Under the pieces are notes generated by a model. That model was not told the origin of the DNA, made no database searches, and was given only the letters and a program-made list of their open reading frames with translations. Both the position numbers and the translations under genes were made by a program. A stretch of DNA of 63,829 nt from an uncultured Eubacteriales bacterium (GTDB lineage Bacteria; Bacillota; Clostridia; Oscillospirales; CAG-272), in NCBI GenBank assembly GCA_934481515.1, contig CAKSPO010000007.1, positions 1 through 63,829 on the forward strand. The letters are read 5' to 3'. Shown one piece after another: positions 7,333 to 15,707 of the stretch; position 1 is the first letter of the stretch, and every line of letters begins with the position of its first letter.

Positions 7333-7980
7333 TCAGATCCGGAAACACTTCTGCAAAGCCTTGTATTCTCCCAGCACAAGGAGCGTGATTTGCTTGCTCA
7401 ACACCGTTTCCGGAGTAATATCCGCACAGATTTTCCCGTCCCGCTTCAGCGCCATGATGTTGATTCCGTATTTTTTTCGGATGTCCATCTGACCGATGCT
7501 TTTTCCGATCCAAGCCGTCGGCACCTCCACCTCAAAGATTGCATGGCGGTCGTCCAGCTCAATATAATCAAAGATGTGATCGGCACTGTAGCGGATTGCC
7601 GCCCATTTGGCAAGCTGTTTTTCGGGGTATACGACCTCGTCCGCACCGTTCCGCAAAAGAAATTTTTCCTGTACATCCCGCTCGGCTCTGGCAACAACCT
7701 TCTTCGCTCCAAGCTCGTGAAGCAAAGATGCGGTCTCCAACGAATTCTGAAAATTGCCGCCGATGGTCACGATACAGACGTCAAAGTCCCGGACGCCGAG
7801 AGACTTCAGAAAGACAGCATTCGTGCTGTCTCCGATCTGCGCATTCGTTACAAGCGGTAAAATCCGATTGACTCGTTCCTCGTCCTGATCCACCGCCATG
7901 ACCTCGTGTCCCAGCGTATGAAGCTCTTCGGCAATGTGCCGCCCGAACCTGCCAAGTCCGATCAAAAGAATGGATTTCAT
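7333..7980 (-). CDS. ktrA: potassium uptake regulatory subunit KtrA (RCK domain)
   Basis: A 215-residue cytoplasmic protein with an N-terminal RCK/Rossmann domain (GLGRFGRHIA, residues 8-17; the acidic end of beta-2 at VDQDEE) and a C-terminal RCK_C domain (about residues 135-215). It forms the nucleotide-gated ring that controls the KtrB channel. It lies 25 bases behind ktrB on the same strand, so the two are one operon. The length matches KtrA rather than the double-length TrkA. Confidence 0.92.
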   Translation of the reverse strand: MKSILLIGLGRFGRHIAEELHTLGHEVMAVDQDEERVNRILPLVTNAQIGDSTNAVFLKSLGVRDFDVCIVTIGGNFQNSLETASLLHELGAKKVVARAERDVQEKFLLRNGADEVVYPEKQLAKWAAIRYSADHIFDYIELDDRHAIFEVEVPTAWIGKSIGQMDIRKKYGINIMALKRDGKICADITPETVLSKQITLLVLGEYKALQKCFRI

Positions 7981-8005
7981 AATTCCGACCTCTTTCTTTG
8001 CTTTT

Positions 8006-9337
8006 TTATCCGATCATAATTTTCTCCTGCGGAAGCCGCGAGGAAGTCCGAACCGTTGTCCGCAGTGCCGCATAAATCAACGTCAGTCCGCCGACTCTGC
8101 CGAGGAACATCAACAGAATCAGCACCGCCTGTGAAAGAATGCCCAGGCCCGGCGTCACCCCTAACGTCAGTCCCACCGTTGCCACGGCAGAAGCGGTCTC
8201 GTAAAGGCAAACCGACATCGGAAGCCCCTCCGCCGTGCTGATGACCAGCGCCCCGCCGAAAAACAGCAACAGATCCATCATCCCGATGGAAGCGGCAGTG
8301 CGTACCGCCCCATCGTCCACCCTTCTGCCGAAAAGGCAGACATCCTCCCGCCTGCGGAAAACCGCAAACAGGTTTGCAAGCAGTACCGCAAGCGTCGTCA
8401 TTTTCATTCCCCCCGCAGTGGAACCGGGCGCACCGCCGATCAGCATCAGAAAAATCATGATACCGCACGAAGCACCGCTCATTTCGGAAAGATTCACCGT
8501 GTTGAAGCCCGCAGTCCGCGGAGTAATTGCCTGAAAGGTCGCGTTCAGCAGACGTTGACCAACCGTTCCGCCGGTAAACTCAAAAAAGAAAAAATACACG
8601 GTCGGAAGCACAATCAAAAACGCACTTGTCAGCAAAATTACCTTGCTCTGCATCCGGTAGCGGCGAAACCGGATTCCGTGCGTACCGATGTCTTCCCATG
8701 TCAGAAATCCGATTCCCCCCGCAAGAATCAAAAGCATCACCGGCACACAGATCAACGGGTTGTCCGCATAAGCGGTGAGCGACGGATACGCCGCACTGCC
8801 GGTACCAAGCAGATCAAACCCCGCATTGCAGAAAGCGGAAACGGAATGAAAGCAGGAAAGGAATACCCCGCGAAAGCCATAATCCTTGCAAAACACCGGC
8901 ATCATCAGAAGCGCTCCGATTCCCTCCACGAGAAGGGTTCCCCGGAGGATGAATCCGGTCAGGCGGACAATTCCGCCAACCTGCGGAGCCGCAGTCGCCT
9001 CCTGTAAGGTACTTCTCTGCATCAGGGAAATCTTTTTCCCGGACAGAATTGCAAACGCGGCGGCAACCGTAATTACTCCCAGCCCGCCAATCTGAATCAG
9101 TAAAAGGAGAACCACCTTACCAAACACCGACCAATAACTCCCCGTATCGCGAACCACCAAGCCCGTTACGCACACCGCAGATGTGGAAGTGAACAACGCA
9201 TCATGGAAGGGCGTCACCGTCCGTGCGGAAGAGGAAATCGGAAGCATCAGCAAAAATGCCCCCGCCAAAATCACACCGGCAAACCCTAAAATAATCCACT
9301 GAAAGGATGTCGGTTTTTTCAAACGAAACAGCTTCAT
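8006..9337 (-). CDS. ktrB: potassium uptake transmembrane subunit KtrB
   Basis: A 443-residue membrane protein of the Trk/Ktr/HKT superfamily with four repeated M1-P-M2 units. Filter-like glycines are visible in TSTSAVCVTGL, SVSAFCNAGFD, FQAITPRTAGFN and ETASAVATVGLTLG. The reading frame extends 23 codons further upstream, but the start at 9337 (MKLFRLKKP) has AGGGGG at suitable spacing and fits the family. Partner of KtrA. Confidence 0.92.
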   Translation of the reverse strand: MKLFRLKKPTSFQWIILGFAGVILAGAFLLMLPISSSARTVTPFHDALFTSTSAVCVTGLVVRDTGSYWSVFGKVVLLLLIQIGGLGVITVAAAFAILSGKKISLMQRSTLQEATAAPQVGGIVRLTGFILRGTLLVEGIGALLMMPVFCKDYGFRGVFLSCFHSVSAFCNAGFDLLGTGSAAYPSLTAYADNPLICVPVMLLILAGGIGFLTWEDIGTHGIRFRRYRMQSKVILLTSAFLIVLPTVYFFFFEFTGGTVGQRLLNATFQAITPRTAGFNTVNLSEMSGASCGIMIFLMLIGGAPGSTAGGMKMTTLAVLLANLFAVFRRREDVCLFGRRVDDGAVRTAASIGMMDLLLFFGGALVISTAEGLPMSVCLYETASAVATVGLTLGVTPGLGILSQAVLILLMFLGRVGGLTLIYAALRTTVRTSSRLPQEKIMIG

Positions 9338-9370
9338 CTGCGCCCCCTGAATCTTGTTTCTGTGCTTTTC

Positions 9371-9399
9371 ATTATAGCACAGTACCGCGCCTTTGTCAA
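9371..9399 (-). promoter_or_regulatory. promoter of ktrB-ktrA
   Basis: Reverse strand TTGACA, 17 bases, TATAAT: perfect consensus, 34 bases upstream of the ktrB start. Confidence 0.9.
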
Positions 9400-9430
9400 C
9401 CCACACGGCAAGGATCGTCGCCGGCGCATC

Positions 9431-10768
9431 TTATTTTCGTCTGACCGCCGGAGAAAAATACGCCTGTGTTTCCTGCCGGATTTCCTTCCGCATCAGAACC
9501 AGAACCGTCAGATTGACCTCTGTCAGGGAGGCAATCGCAAAATCCGCCAGACTCCAGACGCTTTCCGGAGCACTCATGCTTCCGAACAGAATGCCTGCGG
9601 CAAAAACCGCAAGAAAAAGAACCCGCGCAATTCCGCTTCTGCTCAGATACCGGAGATTTTCCAGACCGTATGCGCCCCAGCAAAGTACCGTCCCATAGCC
9701 GAAAAAAAACACGGCAATACAAAGAAACCAACCGGCAAAATCCCCCAGAACCGTAGTATACGCGCGGATTGCCATCATCATTCCGTCGTTTCCGAAAACG
9801 GAAGCCGCATCATAATTGACCAGAATCACCAACGCCGTCACGGTACAGAGAAGAATGGTATCCACAAAGACCTCAAAAATACCGAATACTCCCTGCGCCG
9901 CCGGAGACAGAGCATCCGCGGCAGAGTGCGCGGTCGGAGCGGTACCGCATCCTGCCTCGTTGGAAAGCAATCCCCGCATGGTTCCGACCCGAAGCGCACG
10001 GGAGGTCAGAAAGCCGAAAATGCCCCCCGCCGCACTCTCCGGATGCAACGCTTCCCGAAAAATAGAAGCAAACGCTGACGGTACCGCATCCCGGCACAAT
10101 ATCAACACCGCAGCCGATAACAGAAGATAACCGGCGGTCATAATCGGAACCAGATATTCCGTCAGCGCGGAAATCCGGCGGCTTCCGCAAAAGAGCACCG
10201 GCAGAGCCAGCACCGTAATGACAATTCCGCACACTGCCGGAGGAAGCTTTGCCATTCCGGAAAACGCGGATGCAATTGCGTTGACCTGAATGATACATCC
10301 CATGCTCAGCGCGTTCAAAAGAATCAGTACCGCGAAAACGCAGGAAAGAACCGTTGCCAGACGATACCTTCCGAGTGCTTCCAAACAATCCTTTATATAA
10401 TAGACCGCTCCGCCGAAGAAATGACCGTCCCGCGTCGTTCGCCGATGAGAAACCGCCAAAAGGATCTCCGCATATTTGAGAATCATGGCAAGCAGTGCGG
10501 AAATCCACATCCAGAAAACCGCTCCCGCTCCGCCGAGCCAGAGCGCGTTTGCTACCCCCACAATGTTCCCGACTCCCAGCGTCCCGGCAAGCGCCATCAT
10601 CAGCGCCCGAAACGGAGAAACGCCGCTCCCCTCCCGTCTGCCGCGCAGAGCCAGAAGCATCCGGACGGGAGAAAGAAACGGTTCCCCCCGCAGATAGCAC
10701 AGAAAAAAGACTCCGCAGACGATCAAAAGCCCCGGAACGGCACCCCCGGTCAGAAGCCACCCGACCAT
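9431..10768 (-). CDS. AGCS-family amino acid:cation symporter
   Basis: A 445-residue integral membrane protein with about 10-11 hydrophobic helices. Family features of the alanine/glycine:cation symporters (AlsT/DagA) include GTLGVGNIVGVANAL near the N-terminus, FGGAVYYIKDCL, and GLLSNEAGCGTAPTAHSAA. The ATG at 10768 follows AAGGGGGAA; a TTG seven codons upstream is also in frame. It imports alanine, glycine or glutamine with Na+; the substrate is not determined. It ends 32 bases before the ktr promoter, on the same strand. Confidence 0.88.
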   Translation of the reverse strand: MVGWLLTGGAVPGLLIVCGVFFLCYLRGEPFLSPVRMLLALRGRREGSGVSPFRALMMALAGTLGVGNIVGVANALWLGGAGAVFWMWISALLAMILKYAEILLAVSHRRTTRDGHFFGGAVYYIKDCLEALGRYRLATVLSCVFAVLILLNALSMGCIIQVNAIASAFSGMAKLPPAVCGIVITVLALPVLFCGSRRISALTEYLVPIMTAGYLLLSAAVLILCRDAVPSAFASIFREALHPESAAGGIFGFLTSRALRVGTMRGLLSNEAGCGTAPTAHSAADALSPAAQGVFGIFEVFVDTILLCTVTALVILVNYDAASVFGNDGMMMAIRAYTTVLGDFAGWFLCIAVFFFGYGTVLCWGAYGLENLRYLSRSGIARVLFLAVFAAGILFGSMSAPESVWSLADFAIASLTEVNLTVLVLMRKEIRQETQAYFSPAVRRK

Positions 10769-10936
10769 GCCGGTATTCCCCCTTTCCAAGCCCCGATGAG
10801 AGGCATCGTTTTTTCTGTTTTATTCTATTCCGCGCTCCTTTCCGCTATGCCTTGTCTTTTTTTGTCATTTTAGCACTCCGCACCTGTATAGTTCCAATTA
10901 AATTGTTAAAAAAATGTGAATTCTCGAAAAAAGGTC

Positions 10937-10964
10937 TTGATTTTTCCAAAAAACGGTTTAAAAT
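10937..10964 (+). promoter_or_regulatory. groESL promoter
   Basis: TTGATT (10937-10942), 16 bases, TAAAAT (10959-10964), immediately upstream of the CIRCE operator, so bound HrcA would cover the transcription start. Confidence 0.7.
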
Positions 10965-10975
10965 AATAGCATAAG

Positions 10976-11002
10976 TTGGCACTCAAAAGTATTGAGTGCT
11001 AA
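10976..11002 (+). promoter_or_regulatory. CIRCE operator (HrcA site)
   Basis: TTGGCACTC, nine bases, GAGTGCTAA. Matches the CIRCE consensus TTAGCACTC-N9-GAGTGCTAA with one change in the left arm. HrcA represses groESL here when not titrated by misfolded protein. Confidence 0.93.
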
Positions 11003-11055
11003 TACAGCTCATAAAATTGTTCTTCCGAACAAAGGAAGTAAGGAGGTTTTGAATC

Positions 11056-11343
11056 ATGAACATCAAACCGCTTTCCGACCGTGTTGTGGTCAGACTTGTG
11101 GAAGCTGAAGAAAAGACAAAGACCGGTATCTTCCTCACGGCGTCCGCACAGGAAAAGCCGCAGGTTGCAGAAGTTGTTGCCGTCGGTCCCGGTGCCCGCG
11201 ATGACAACGGAAAACTGATTCCGATGGAAGTCAAAGTCGGCGACAAGGTCATCACCGGAAAATATTCCGGCACGGAAGTCAAGATGGACGGCACGGAATA
11301 TACCATCGTCAAGCAGGGCGACATTCTCGCCATCGTTGAGTGA
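11056..11343 (+). CDS. groES: co-chaperonin GroES
   Basis: A 95-residue GroES beginning MNIKPLSDRVVVR with the mobile loop KTKTGIFLTASAQEKP (about residues 21-36), whose hydrophobic tripeptide IFL contacts GroEL. It caps the GroEL cavity. Preceded by AAGGAGG and by the CIRCE operator; groEL follows 33 bases downstream. Confidence 0.97.
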   Translation: MNIKPLSDRVVVRLVEAEEKTKTGIFLTASAQEKPQVAEVVAVGPGARDDNGKLIPMEVKVGDKVITGKYSGTEVKMDGTEYTIVKQGDILAIVE

Positions 11344-11376
11344 AATTACGCTGAAACTACTGAGAGGTGAATGATT

Positions 11377-13017
11377 ATGGCAAAGGAAATCCTTTATGGA
11401 ATTGAGGCACGCAACGCACTGGTGCGCGGCGTGGATAAATTGGCTGACACCGTCAAGATTACGTTGGGACCGAAGGGCAGAAACGTCGTTCTGGGCAAGA
11501 AATACGGCTCTCCGCTGATTACCAATGACGGTGTAACCATCGCAAAGGAAATCGAGCTGGAGGACGAAGCCGAGAATATGGGCGCACAGCTGGTCAAGGA
11601 GGTTGCAACCAAGACCAATGACGCCGCCGGCGACGGAACCACCACCGCAACCCTTCTGGCACAGGCATTTGTCCGTGAAGGCATGAAGAACGTGACCGCG
11701 GGTGCCAACCCGATGGTTGTGCGTAAGGGAATGAAAAAGGCAGTGGATGCCGCAGTCACGGCTCTGGTTGCCAACTCCAAGAAGGTCAACGGCTCTGCCG
11801 ACATCGCGCGTGTCGGTACCATTTCCGCAGGCGATGAGGTCATCGGTCAGCTGATTGCAGACGCGATGGAAAAGGTCACCGCTGACGGCGTGATTACGAT
11901 TGAGGAATCCAAATCCGCAGACACCTATTCCGAGGTGGTCGAGGGAATGCAGTTCGACCGCGGTTATCTGTCGCCCTACATGGCAACGGATATGGATAAG
12001 ATGGAAGCTGTCTTTGACGACGCTTACATTCTGATTACCGATAAGAAGATTTCCAACATTCAGGAAGTTCTTCCCCTTCTGGAGCAGATCGTACAGGCAG
12101 GCAGAAAGCTGCTCATCATCGCCGAGGATGTCGAAGGCGAAGCGCTTACCACGCTGGTGCTTAACAAGCTGCGTGGCGTATTCAACTGCGTTGCCGTCAA
12201 GGCGCCCGGCTTCGGCGACCGCCGCAAGGAAATGCTTCAGGACATCGCAATCCTGACCGGCGGACAGGTTGTCTCCTCCGAGGTTGGTCTGGAGCTGAAG
12301 GATACCACCATGGATATGCTGGGTCATGCCCGTCAGGTCAAAGTGAACAAGGAGCACACCATCATTGTCGGCGGCTCCGGGAATACCGAAAACATCCATG
12401 CCCGTATTTCTCAGATCCGCAATGCCATTGCCGAAACGACCTCCGACTTCGACCGTGAGAAGCTTCAGGAAAGACTTGCAAAGCTTGCCGGCGGCGTTGC
12501 CGTTATCAAGGTCGGCGCCGCTACAGAAGCGGAAATGAAGGAAAAGAAGCTCCGCATTGAGGACGCACTCAACGCAACCAAGGCTGCAGTCGAGGAAGGC
12601 ATCGTTGCAGGCGGCGGAACCGCTTACCTGAACGTCATCTCCGAAGTTGGAAAACTGCTGGAGACCGTGGAAGGCGACGAAAAGACCGGTGTCAGAATTG
12701 TTATGAAGGCACTGGAAGAGCCGGTTCGTCAGATTGCCGCAAACGCAGGCTTTGACGGCGGTGTGGTCGTCGATAAGATTCTCTCCTCCGGAAAGATCGG
12801 TTACGGCTTTGACGCTTACAACGAAACCTACTGCGACATGGTTGCCGCCGGTATCGTTGACCCGACCAAGGTCACCCGTTCCGCATTGCAGAATGCCGCT
12901 TCCATTGCATCGGTCATCCTCACGACCGAATCCGTGGTTGCGGATAAGAAGGAAGAAAACCCCGCTCCCGCGGCTCCTGCCGGCGGCATGGGCGGTATGG
13001 GCGGCGGAATGTATTGA
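11377..13017 (+). CDS. groEL: chaperonin GroEL
   Basis: A 546-residue GroEL starting MAKEILYGIEARNALVRG. Nucleotide-binding GDGTTTATLLAQ and the C-terminal glycine-methionine tail (GGMGGMGGGMY) are present. An in-frame ATG at 11371 lies only one base from GAGAGGTGA, so 11377 is preferred. GroEL with GroES folds proteins in an ATP-driven cage. Full length, ordinary. Confidence 0.98.
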   Translation: MAKEILYGIEARNALVRGVDKLADTVKITLGPKGRNVVLGKKYGSPLITNDGVTIAKEIELEDEAENMGAQLVKEVATKTNDAAGDGTTTATLLAQAFVREGMKNVTAGANPMVVRKGMKKAVDAAVTALVANSKKVNGSADIARVGTISAGDEVIGQLIADAMEKVTADGVITIEESKSADTYSEVVEGMQFDRGYLSPYMATDMDKMEAVFDDAYILITDKKISNIQEVLPLLEQIVQAGRKLLIIAEDVEGEALTTLVLNKLRGVFNCVAVKAPGFGDRRKEMLQDIAILTGGQVVSSEVGLELKDTTMDMLGHARQVKVNKEHTIIVGGSGNTENIHARISQIRNAIAETTSDFDREKLQERLAKLAGGVAVIKVGAATEAEMKEKKLRIEDALNATKAAVEEGIVAGGGTAYLNVISEVGKLLETVEGDEKTGVRIVMKALEEPVRQIAANAGFDGGVVVDKILSSGKIGYGFDAYNETYCDMVAAGIVDPTKVTRSALQNAASIASVILTTESVVADKKEENPAPAAPAGGMGGMGGGMY

Positions 13018-13041
13018 TCCGCGCCGGAAATCCTGTCTGAT

Positions 13042-13093
13042 AAACCCAAAACGCACCCGCGCCGATACATCGGCGCGGGTGCGTTTTGGGTTT
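13042..13093 (+). terminator. groESL terminator, 24-bp stem
   Basis: A near-perfect inverted repeat from 13042 to 13093 (AAACCCAAAACGCACCCGCG and its complement) around a TACA loop. Only a short T run follows, but the stem is exceptionally stable. Confidence 0.8.
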
Positions 13094-13420
13094 ACAATCC
13101 ACTTCTATAAGGCTCCCTTTCAATATGGGCAAAAAACGATTACACAATTCACGCCATCGGAATTGCGCGGCATTGTCTCAAGAAACTGTGCAAGGCAAGT
13201 ATAACAAATCCCCTTCTCACTGTCAATCCCTTGCCTGTTTTTTGTTCCAAAATTCTCCTCTCGGGAATCGCAGATACAAAGATATTTTCCTTTTTTCGGG
13301 AAGAGAATTCTGCGAAATATAGCGTAAAAAGGATTGCAAAAACGGTGAAAATATGGTAAAATAATCGGTAGTTATACCAGAAAATTTGAAAAAAACCAAT
13401 CCACCGAGAAGGAGTGCTCT
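13094..13420. other. intergenic region between groEL and GH2 gene
   Basis: I see no gene here. It carries an imperfect AATTC...GAATTG stem near 13147-13165 and a promoter near its right end. Confidence 0.6.
13334..13362 (+). promoter_or_regulatory. promoter of GH2 gene
   Basis: TTGCAA (13334-13339), 17 bases, TAAAAT (13357-13362); about 60 bases before the start codon. Confidence 0.6.
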
Positions 13421-15565
13421 ATGAAATATACACAGCACTGGACAGGCTATCGTATTCACGAAGGAATCCGGGACAAAGGCTTTCCCGCTTCTGTTCCCGG
13501 CAGTATCCAGTATGACTATGCACAGGCATACCGTTTTCCGGATGTCATGTATTCAGACAATTACAGAAAATTCGAAGACCTGGAGGACGACTTCTGGGAA
13601 TACCGCACCCGTCTGACCTATCGCAGAGGCAACGGAGAAACCGTTTGGTTTGTCTCCGACGGTATTGATTATCAATATGACATTCTGCTCAACGGAATCA
13701 AGCTATATTCCCATGAGGGGCTTTATACTCCTGTGGAACTGAATCTGACCGACTATCTGCGCGGCGGAGGCGATGAGCTTTGCGTCCGAATCTACCCGCA
13801 CCCGAAGCGTGCCGGAGCGGCACCCGACCGCAACCAGGCAGATCACTCCTGCAAGCCGCCGGTCTGCTACGGATGGGACTGGAACCCGCGCCTTCTGGTC
13901 TCCGGCATGTGGCAGGACGCATGGATTGAAACCCGCAACAATACCTGTCTCGGAAACTGCGAGGTGCGCTATACGCTCCGGGAGGACCTCTCCGCTGCCG
14001 ATGTTGCGGTTACGGTCGGAAGCAATACCGATTGTACCGTTTCGCTCATGGACGAGGAAGAAAACGTCGTCTATAGCGGAACCGCCCGCACCTTTACCGT
14101 GGATCATCCGCACCTGTGGTGGTGCAACGGTCAGGGAACGCCCTATCTTTACACCTGGAAGATCGAAAGCGCCGGCGATTGCCGCACCGGAAAAGTCGGA
14201 TTCCGCCGGGTACGTCTTGTACGCAACATCGGGGCGGACGACCCGAAAACCTTTCCCAAGACCCGCTACGACGCACCCATCACATTGGAGCTGAACGGCA
14301 GGAGAATCTTCATGCAGGGCTCCAACTGGGTCAACCCGGAGCTGTTCTGGGGCAGAACCACCGCAGAGCGCTATGAGGAGCTGATCCGCTACGCCCGCGA
14401 CGCCCATATGAACATTTTCCGGATGTGGGGCGGCTCCGGTCCCTGCAAAGCATCCTTCTACGATCTTTGCGACCGTTACGGAATCCTCTGCTGGCAGGAA
14501 TTCATGCTTGCCTGCAACTGCTATCCGGACGAGGAACATTACCTGAGCGTTCTTGAAACAGAAGCCTCTTCCATCATCCGCGCACTGCGTTCGCATGCCT
14601 GCCTTGCTTTCTGGGGCGGCGGGAACGAATTGTTCAACGGCTGGTCCGGTATGACCGACCAATCACTCCCCCTGCGCCTGCTCAATAAGCTTTGCTACGA
14701 GCTGGATCGCGAGCACCCCTTTCTCCCCACCTCTCCGCTGATGGGCATGGGACACGGCTGTTATCTCTTCCGCCGGGAGGATATGGGCGGGGATGTGTTC
14801 CAAAGCTTCAACAACTCCCGCTTTACCGCCTACACCGAGTTCGGCATTCCCTCCCTTGCCTCCCTGCAGATTCTCAAGCAGATCATTCCGGAAAAAGAGC
14901 TGTTCCCCCTGGTTGCCACCAATTCCTGGATTGCACACCATGCCATGAAGGCGTGGGATCCGGAAGCATGGGCATGCCCCGGCATCCTGAGGGACTACTT
15001 CGGAAATCCGCACGACCTTGCCGACATGGTGGAACAGTCCCAGTGGCTCCAGAGCATCGGGTATCAGGTATCCTTTGAGGAAATGCGCCGCCAGTGGCCG
15101 CATTGCAGCGCGGCAATCAACTGGTGCTATGACGAGCCTTGGATGACTGCAGCCAACAACTCCCTGCTTTCCTACCCGGCAATTCCGAAGCCCGGCTACT
15201 ACGCAGTGCAAAACGCACTGCGCCCGGTGCTTTTCAGCGCACGGATTCCGAAGTTTGACTGGAAGGGCGGAGAAACCTTCCGCGCCGGCATCTGGTTGCT
15301 CAACAGCACACAGGAAACGGTACAGGGCGACGTCCGGGTCGTATTGAAGATCGGGAACGAAAAACTGTTACTGCTGGAATGGAACGGCGCCACAGCTTCC
15401 GCCAGTGCCAACACGGAGGGCGCGCAGGTTTGCTGCACACTTCCGGAAAAGGATACGGGGGAAATGAACCTCTGTCTGGAATCCTCCGACGGACGTTCCA
15501 GCGAATACCGTCTGCTCTATCATCCCAGCCAGGCAAAGGAAGCAACCGTCCTTCTGAATATGTAA
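13421..15565 (+). CDS. glycoside hydrolase family 2, beta-mannosidase-like
   Basis: A 714-residue cytoplasmic-type enzyme (no signal peptide). It has an N-terminal sugar-binding jelly roll, an immunoglobulin-like domain and a TIM-barrel from about residue 285. The barrel shows the beta-mannosidase pattern FMQGSNWVNPE, FRMWGG, then acid/base E403 in GGNELFN and probable nucleophile E473 in TEFGIPS. The C-terminal beta domain is shorter than in 800+ residue homologues. It would release mannose from beta-mannosides. AAGGAG precedes the ATG. It stands alone between two terminators. Exact specificity (beta-mannosidase versus a related GH2 activity) is inferred. Confidence 0.85.
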   Translation: MKYTQHWTGYRIHEGIRDKGFPASVPGSIQYDYAQAYRFPDVMYSDNYRKFEDLEDDFWEYRTRLTYRRGNGETVWFVSDGIDYQYDILLNGIKLYSHEGLYTPVELNLTDYLRGGGDELCVRIYPHPKRAGAAPDRNQADHSCKPPVCYGWDWNPRLLVSGMWQDAWIETRNNTCLGNCEVRYTLREDLSAADVAVTVGSNTDCTVSLMDEEENVVYSGTARTFTVDHPHLWWCNGQGTPYLYTWKIESAGDCRTGKVGFRRVRLVRNIGADDPKTFPKTRYDAPITLELNGRRIFMQGSNWVNPELFWGRTTAERYEELIRYARDAHMNIFRMWGGSGPCKASFYDLCDRYGILCWQEFMLACNCYPDEEHYLSVLETEASSIIRALRSHACLAFWGGGNELFNGWSGMTDQSLPLRLLNKLCYELDREHPFLPTSPLMGMGHGCYLFRREDMGGDVFQSFNNSRFTAYTEFGIPSLASLQILKQIIPEKELFPLVATNSWIAHHAMKAWDPEAWACPGILRDYFGNPHDLADMVEQSQWLQSIGYQVSFEEMRRQWPHCSAAINWCYDEPWMTAANNSLLSYPAIPKPGYYAVQNALRPVLFSARIPKFDWKGGETFRAGIWLLNSTQETVQGDVRVVLKIGNEKLLLLEWNGATASASANTEGAQVCCTLPEKDTGEMNLCLESSDGRSSEYRLLYHPSQAKEATVLLNM

Positions 15566-15628
15566 GGCACAAAGTCCAAATTTCCCAATAAGGGAACCGT
15601 CAAAGAACAGGTAGCAAAAATGAAATTA

Positions 15629-15670
15629 GAGGCTGTGAAAAACCCGATGTTTTTCACAGCCTCCTTTTTT
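15629..15670. terminator. terminator of GH2 gene, shared with spoIIE
   Basis: GAGGCTGTGAAAAAC (15629-15643) pairs perfectly with GTTTTTCACAGCCTC (15649-15663), then CTTTTTT. It also lies just past the reverse-strand spoIIE stop. Confidence 0.9.
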
Positions 15671-15707
15671 CCGTCCCTTCCGGAAGTCGGCATCCGGAGC
15701 CGCATTC

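Noticed and set aside
10999..13056. A 685-codon open frame on the strand opposite groEL
   Set aside because: Its composition is a mirror of groEL codons and no family motif is visible; groEL is beyond doubt.
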